Assembly: GCF_050003625.1 (NCBI RefSeq) | Contig: NC_134401.1 | Coordinates: 91,862,852-91,926,851, forward strand | Reading direction: 5' to 3' | DNA length: 64,000 nt | From: Haematobia irritans | Taxonomy: Eukaryota > Arthropoda > Insecta > Diptera > Muscidae | Shown: one piece after another, positions 58,979 through 64,000 of the stretch | Layout: the number at the start of each line of letters is the position of its first letter | Position numbering within the stretch: position 1 is the stretch's first letter | Made by a program: the position numbers and the translations under genes | The notes under the pieces: generated by a model | Databases searched by the model: none | What the model was told of the DNA's origin: nothing | What the model saw: only the letters and a program-made list of their open reading frames with translations

Positions 58979-60700
58979 TGTTATTTAGGGTATACAAAAC
59001 ATTGTGACAACATTTTCTCTGAGAATTTTTTTTTTCTATAAAAATAAAACTTTGACAGAATTTTCTATAGAAATAAAATTTTGATAAAATTTTCTATGAC
59101 AAATTTTTATATAAAAATAAAATTTTGACTAAATTTAAAATTCACGTTTTAGGTTATACTGATAATGTCCGTTTTGGGTAAATTCTCTTTTTGTTGTTGT
59201 TTTTTTTTATAAAAGTACCAATTTTTTTCTTCTTCTTCTATTTAAAACTTCGACATATTCAAGAATTATTCAAATAAATTTTCGTTTTTGGAAGTGTTCA
59301 TAAAATTAGAAACAAACTCTATAAACTAAATAAAATAATAAATGTTTTTTTTTTTAAGAAACATTTTTTTCCTAATAACCACAAAAGGGTAAATTTTGTT
59401 TAAAATTTTGATATTTCCGAGGGCTTGTTGTTTTCCTTTTTCGCTTTTCATTTCATTTTCTCGAACAAAATCTTTGGAGTATAGATATAACCTCTCGGGT
59501 ATTCTGTATTTCTATTTCCATAGAAAATTTTGTCAAAATTTTGTTTCTATAGAACATTTTGTTTGATTTCCACATTTTGAACAATACAAGCAATAATATA
59601 TATGCTTGAAACAGAATATGCTTGGGAGAATGCATTGCAATTGTTGTTTTTTTTTTTTTTTTTTTGAAAAGCGTAGATGTGAACCTAAACAAACAAAGTT
59701 TACATTAAACTTCGTTAATATTATGGCGATTTTTCTACCAGTGTATACCATGATCGCTGTGACCAAACCGTGAGCCTCCAATTCAGTTTGCTTATTTGGC
59801 GTTCTTAGCTATCTTTGCAACCTTGTTTGGATTCCCCTGTTCTTTCTTTCCACCAATGCAGTTCATTTCTTATCTATAGACGCAATTAAAAAATTAATGA
59901 GCCTCCTTCATCGAACTATTCATTCATGGTCTTTGTGAACTCATTGTGAAAATAGCTATTGAGCAATAGCATTTCTCTCCATTCATGAATGCTACATTGC
60001 TTGACCATATTTCATGGTGATAAAAGAAGTGTCGTCAACATTTCACAATCTTTGCAAATAATTAACTCTACTCCAATTAATCAGCAGATACCTGTCAGTT
60101 TTTGTTTTCCTCCCTCCCACCTACAAAGATTTCACCTTGAACATCGCCACCAGTTAGGGCCCCAGGACAAAGTACCTGATAAGTGATTACCATTAATCAC
60201 CACCTACAGCCACCACTTAATTGGTGTAATCAGTACAAAATACTTCTGGTGATGATATTCCCTTTTTGTTCCGAGTGTCTTCCCTTCACGGCTTCCCCGC
60301 AAGAGGATTAGTAAATTGTCACTGGAGGTATTTGAACTCGGTTGTCCGAGCAACGAAGAAATATTGTGTCAGTGTAATTTTAGCCCTTGGATATCCTTGG
60401 AAGTACTTAGTGTAGAATAAGTACCATGTACTGTTATCCTTTAGTCTTCCGTTTTGTTCTTGCGAAAGAGTCGCTGACAGTTGAAGCATGGCGATGGCTT
60501 AGTACTACATGGAACATAGGGAATGGTGATTAAAAGTGATGCTTATGTGGTTTGGTATGTTCTCCTTGGCCTCACCACACCACGTGGTTCTATATCATTT
60601 GCTATGTATGAAGGAAGGAACGAATGAAATGGTTCTACGAATCTCTACTAAATCAATGGTCATAATAAAAGCAGCTGCTTAGAGCAAGAATCCATGATAC
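58979..60700. other. 29-bp satellite remnant, then unassigned sequence
   Basis: 58990-59140 is satellite. 59575-59640 resembles a family B right arm (ATATATATGCTTGAAACAGA). 59700-60700 matches nothing else in the window and has a more balanced base composition, the best candidate here for unique host sequence. The 65-codon frame at 59989-60186 has no recognisable domain. Confidence 0.45.
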
Positions 60701-60702
60701 TA

Positions 60703-61276
60703 CACAGAAAAAAATATCACCAAAATATTTCCAATTAAAAAGTTAATTGAAGTTGAATTTTTTTTCAATTAATAAATTAATTGGTACAATTAACTTTTTA
60801 ATCAAGATAGAAACATTAAGTTAATTAAGTCAATGATTGAAAATTTTAAAATTTTTAATTAAAAAGTTAATTGATACAATAAACTTTTAATCATATTCGG
60901 AAGACTAAGTCAGTTAAAAAAGTGATTAACATTTTTTTAAATTTTTAATTAAATTTTTTTTTCAAACAATCAATTGTTAATCCAAATAAAAATTCTAAGC
61001 CAATTCAAAAGGTAATTGAAAATAGTTACCTTTTTTTTTAATTAATAAATTAATTGAGTTTTACAATCAACATCAATTAAATTTTTAATTGAATCAATTA
61101 AAAAATTAATTGAAATTTGGTAATGAAATCAATTAATTTTTTAATCAAGATTTTTTTCTATGCCCAATTAAAACTGTGATTGATACTATCATTTTCGTGA
61201 TTGAAGACATTTCAATTAAAAAATTAATTGGATCAATTAATTTCGTGATTGAATCAGAAAAAAAATTTTTTGTGTG
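60703..61276. mobile_element. CACAG-ended MITE built of TTAATT repeats (574 bp)
   Basis: Left end CACAGAAAAAAATATCACC, right end inverted CACACAAAAAATTTTTTTTC, TA at 60701-60702 and 61277-61278. The interior is degenerate repeats of AATTAAAAAGTTAATTGA and its inverse, capable of extensive self-pairing. No ORF. Confidence 0.7.
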
Positions 61277-61278
61277 TA

Positions 61279-61587
61279 TGGTTGTCCCCATTAATAGATT
61301 TTTCCATCTTTGATTTTACCTTTGAATGGGTGGTTATGGTTTGTGTTTTCTTTTAAGCTTTTCCATGGTATAATTTTCCATGCTTTATACTCTTAAAATG
61401 TAACTATGGTGACAATCGTAGTTTCTTGGTTTCAGTTGCAAAGTGGTTTTTGATTTCTGATTGGGAAGTAATCAAGTTAGCAAAATCCATTACCCTAAAT
61501 GATGGTGACCACAAATCACGTAGTTCAAATAGGTTCCATTTACACATGGTAAAAACTAAGAAAAATGTATAGGCAAGAGGAGTCGAC
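61279..61587. other. Unassigned sequence
   Basis: Nothing recognised. Confidence 0.4.
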
Positions 61588-61589
61588 TA

Positions 61590-61760
61590 CACTGAAAAAC
61601 AAAATATTGTCCTAGACCCAAAGAGTTCATATCATTAAAATACGAATGCGAATTTTGTATACCATAGAAGCACCGCCATTTTGGTTTGAAATTTGACGAA
61701 ACAAATTTTAATTTAAAATTTGGTTGATTTTGTTCCATTTCCATTAAATCCAATTTTTCT
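61590..61760. mobile_element. CACTG-type left end, truncated
   Basis: After TA (61588-61589): CACTGAAAAACAAAATATTG and AAAGAGTTCATATCATTAAA, the left subterminal sequence of the family at 10977-11602. The right end is missing. Confidence 0.5.
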
Positions 61761-61764
61761 AGTA

Positions 61765-61915
61765 CTCTTGGAGGCGCAAGTTTTATCCGATTTCGTTGAA
61801 ATTTGTCCCTCTAATTACCATGCGAAAATTGGTTCATATCGGTTCATAATCATTTATAGACTAAACCGATCAAGGAATAAAGATGTTTATGTACCCTCCA
61901 CCATAGAACGAATTC
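61765..61915 (+). mobile_element. HINE type B fragment
   Basis: One diverged unit (CTTGGAGGCGCAAGTTTTAT, ACCATGCGAAAATTGGTTC) ending in ATGTACCCTCCACCATAG. Confidence 0.55.
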
Positions 61916-61919
61916 TTGT

Positions 61920-62352
61920 AACGTGACAAAATTAATTTAGTTATTTTGCCGTACATTGTCAATCCAACCTATGTTACCAAACGACCAAAATACACTCATA
62001 CCAAACCACCACTATGTATTATTATGAACAGCTTAGTGCTTGTCTTTTGCTGTATATTTTTGGTGACAAAAATTATTTTAAATACTTGATGCAAGGGGCG
62101 TTAATTCTCAGGGGCGTTAATTCTCAGACGCTTCATTGCAGTCATTACTTATATGGTGGACGTTTTGTCAACCAAAGGCAGACTCCTATAGGCGACTGAC
62201 TGAGACTTTGGACAAACACTTGCATCTACTGTATACAGCTAGGTGCAGATCGTGCTACGAGTGGCCCATTGCACATCGTTCCGCTCGAAGTTCGGTGATA
62301 TTTTCTTTGCGTCGTGTGAGGAATTTATTCCCAGACGCGAAATAAATATTAC
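61920..62352. other. Unassigned sequence with a short duplication
   Basis: GGGGCGTTAATTCTCA occurs twice in tandem near 62096-62127. No gene is supported; frames of 61-69 codons lack domains. Confidence 0.4.
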
Positions 62353-62549
62353 ACAGAGACCTTCGGGCCTACTGTCTACTGTCTACAGAGACCTTCGGGC
62401 CTACTGTTCCCCAACAGAGACCTTCGGGCCTACACCACAGAGACCTTCGGGCCTACTTTTCCACCACAGAGACTTTCGGGCCTACTGTTCCACGACAGAG
62501 ACCTTCGGGCATACTGTTCCACCACAGAGACCTTCGGGCCTACTGTTCG
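62353..62549. repeat. Minisatellite, seven units of about 24-33 bp
   Basis: Core CAGAGACCTTCGGGCCTAC repeated seven times with a variable tail (usually TGTTCCACCA). Individual units differ by single substitutions (CTTTCGGG, GGCATAC). An open frame of 145 codons (62243-62680) crosses it, but unit lengths are not multiples of three and the frame has no conserved features, so I do not call it coding. Confidence 0.85.
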
Positions 62550-62575
62550 ATCGTAGATTATCTAGTAGCCGTAGT

Positions 62576-63349
62576 CAGTGTTGCCAACTCCCCAAGGCCA
62601 AAAAGCACCAAAAATATATAAATTCTAACCTACCACCTTCCACCACAAAATCGAAAATTAAATGCTCTACTAAAAAATAAAAAACAAAAAAAAAAGCTTC
62701 CGAAGATGTATTATAGAATTTTTAAGAAGTTAAGGTGGGTATTAAGATCAAGTTATAATAAAATTTGCAGCAAATATGCATAATTGTATGCCTTTTTCAC
62801 TGATAAAGTTTTCACTTTAGCGGCAAAACTCGAACTTAGTACTCACCATTATGAACCGCTATTCAAGTATACACTTTGTCTTAATGATTTCGTCCATTTC
62901 ATTTTGATCAGTGATGTTTTTCAACTTTCAAAATATTAATACATGGAAGGAGTCTATTGCTTATTTCAGTTGTGCGTGCTTTTGTGAATTTAATACAAAC
63001 GTTTTTAATTACATCTTTACCAAATTCAAAAATTCGACACTCATCGCTCGACTTTCCTACAGAATACCCTAAATAACAATATTAATTAAAAAATAATCAA
63101 TACCAACTTCATAACAATCAAATTATAAATTTGAGTTTCTTCGGCTCTTGAAAGTCTAATCAAAATTTTTGTATCAATTAAACTTAAAACTGTTCAAAAT
63201 AAAAAAAAGCACCAAAAGCACTAAATGAAAATGTCAGAAAGCACCAAGTTGGTGCTTTCTTTGAAAAGGCACCAAAAAGGCAAGTTGGTGCTATTTAGAA
63301 ATCAAAAAGCACTAAATTTGGTGCTAAAAGCACCAAATTGGCAACACTG
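62576..63349. mobile_element. hAT-like MITE (774 bp), perfect 8-bp duplication
   Basis: Ends CAGTGTTGCCAACT and, inverted, CAGTGTTGCCAATTTGGTGC, flanked by GCCGTAGT at 62568-62575 and 63350-63357. AAAAGCACCAAA and TTGGTGCT words repeat near the right end. CAGTGTTGCCA-type ends with 8-bp duplications are typical of insect hAT elements. No transposase. Confidence 0.85.
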
Positions 63350-63489
63350 GCCGTAGTAGTAGTTTGTATGGCAGTCGTCAACAATACTAAACCGACCTTT
63401 ACCGATTACCGACCCGAAGCTGAAGCCGAATCTCTAATCAAATCCCAATCATCAAGCAACCAAAGAATCGAAGTACTTACGATTATCGG

Positions 63490-63956
63490 CACGGACGAAA
63501 AAGACTGTTTTCATATGTTTGGATGTAAAAATTATATGTTTGAAACTCAAATTTTTAACACAATGTTTTTATAACATGTTTGGGACATATATCTTAATAT
63601 GTTAGAACATATTATGTTTGGTACATAAAATGTTTGTAAATATAATATGCTCGGATGCAAACATATATTAATTTAGAAATAGCCTATAAACATATATGTA
63701 TTTAGAAAGAGAGAGCTACAGAGTATGCTGCAAGTACAAGAATGGAAGTACCCAATTGGCGCCTTAATAATATATCCACACAAAGAAAATTTCATAAATT
63801 TTTTTTTATACCAGTGCATTCCTAATGTGCAACATAGGATGTTTGAACGATACAAACAATATTTTGTTTGGGCCAATCCTGAAAATATATATGCTTGAAG
63901 CAAAATGTGTTTGGGCCATATGTTACAGAAGCGATTTTTTTTTTTTTTTGAGGTTG
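63490..63956. mobile_element. CACTG-type TIR element, family B copy 3, internally deleted (467 bp)
   Basis: Left end CACGGACGAAAAAGACTG, right arm GTTACAGAAGCGATTTTTTT then GAGGTTG. It matches both arms of 165-1128 and 23893-28199 but lacks the middle with the tRNA-like segment. The TA duplication is present only on the right (63957-63958), so the left boundary has been altered. Confidence 0.65.
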
Positions 63957-64000
63957 TACGAATCGAATTCCTTCTTTATCTCACGAAGATACCAGTTGCC

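Noticed and set aside
62243..62680. Protein-coding gene of 145 codons
   Set aside because: The frame is carried by a minisatellite with unit lengths not divisible by three and extends into a hAT element; no domain or start context supports it.

Overview
This is a transposon-saturated, gene-poor stretch of a higher-fly genome. I infer a calyptrate muscid (Haematobia/Stomoxys/Musca type). The inference rests on two mariners whose ends match what I know as the Himar1 (irritans subfamily) terminal repeat, on tRNA-derived SINEs ending in GGTTAGG repeats, and on abundant DINE-1-like elements with TATACCC...GGGTATA heads and GTCC/GTCTGTC microsatellites. I found no host protein-coding gene, rRNA or genuine tRNA gene. 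The only long intact reading frame (969 codons, minus strand, 24436-27345) belongs to a non-LTR retrotransposon.

Four element classes make up most of the window. (1) DINE-1/Helentron-like non-autonomous elements, here called HINE types A, B, C, D and F, defined by their head palindrome and by a CTTG(TT) tail. Types B and C carry internal tandem repeats of about 155-175 bp. (2) TIR elements ending in CAC...GTG with 2-bp target duplications (TA, CA, CG or GA), here called CACTG-type. Several are large, and three copies carry a head-to-head pair of tRNA-like modules. (3) mariner/Tc1 elements: two Himar1-like copies, a third mariner riddled by TA microsatellites, and an internally deleted DD41D element. 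(4) hAT-like elements with 8-bp duplications, plus one piggyBac-like MITE.

Layout. 1-6 kb: fragments of HINE, one CACTG element, a LINE relic and two SINEs. 6-9.2 kb: mariner 1, split by a type B HINE. 9.3-12 kb: a three-level nest. 12-13 kb: unassigned sequence. 13-16.1 kb: mariner 2, split by a type F HINE. 16.1-22.7 kb: HINE array. 23.9-28.2 kb: CACTG element containing the LINE. 28-35 kb: HINE types B, C and D with mariner 3 and a hAT. 35.5-41.2 kb: CACTG element containing two type B HINEs in inverted orientation. 42.0-43.0 kb: DD41D. 44.0-46.2 kb: decayed LINE split by a hAT. 47.6-52.6 kb: two CACTG elements embedded in a 29-bp satellite; the second contains a tandem series of exon-like blocks. 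52.6-57.6 kb: serial HINE insertions. 57.7-64 kb: further nested MITEs, a minisatellite, a hAT with a perfect duplication, and mostly unassigned sequence.

The most useful evidence is comparative and internal. Paralogous copies in the same window act as empty sites, so the boundaries and insertion chemistry of several unnamed families can be read directly. HINE types B, C and F insert at T-rich sites without target duplication. CACTG-type elements duplicate 2 bp. Family names beyond mariner and non-LTR are inferences from ends and duplications, since I could not search a repeat library.
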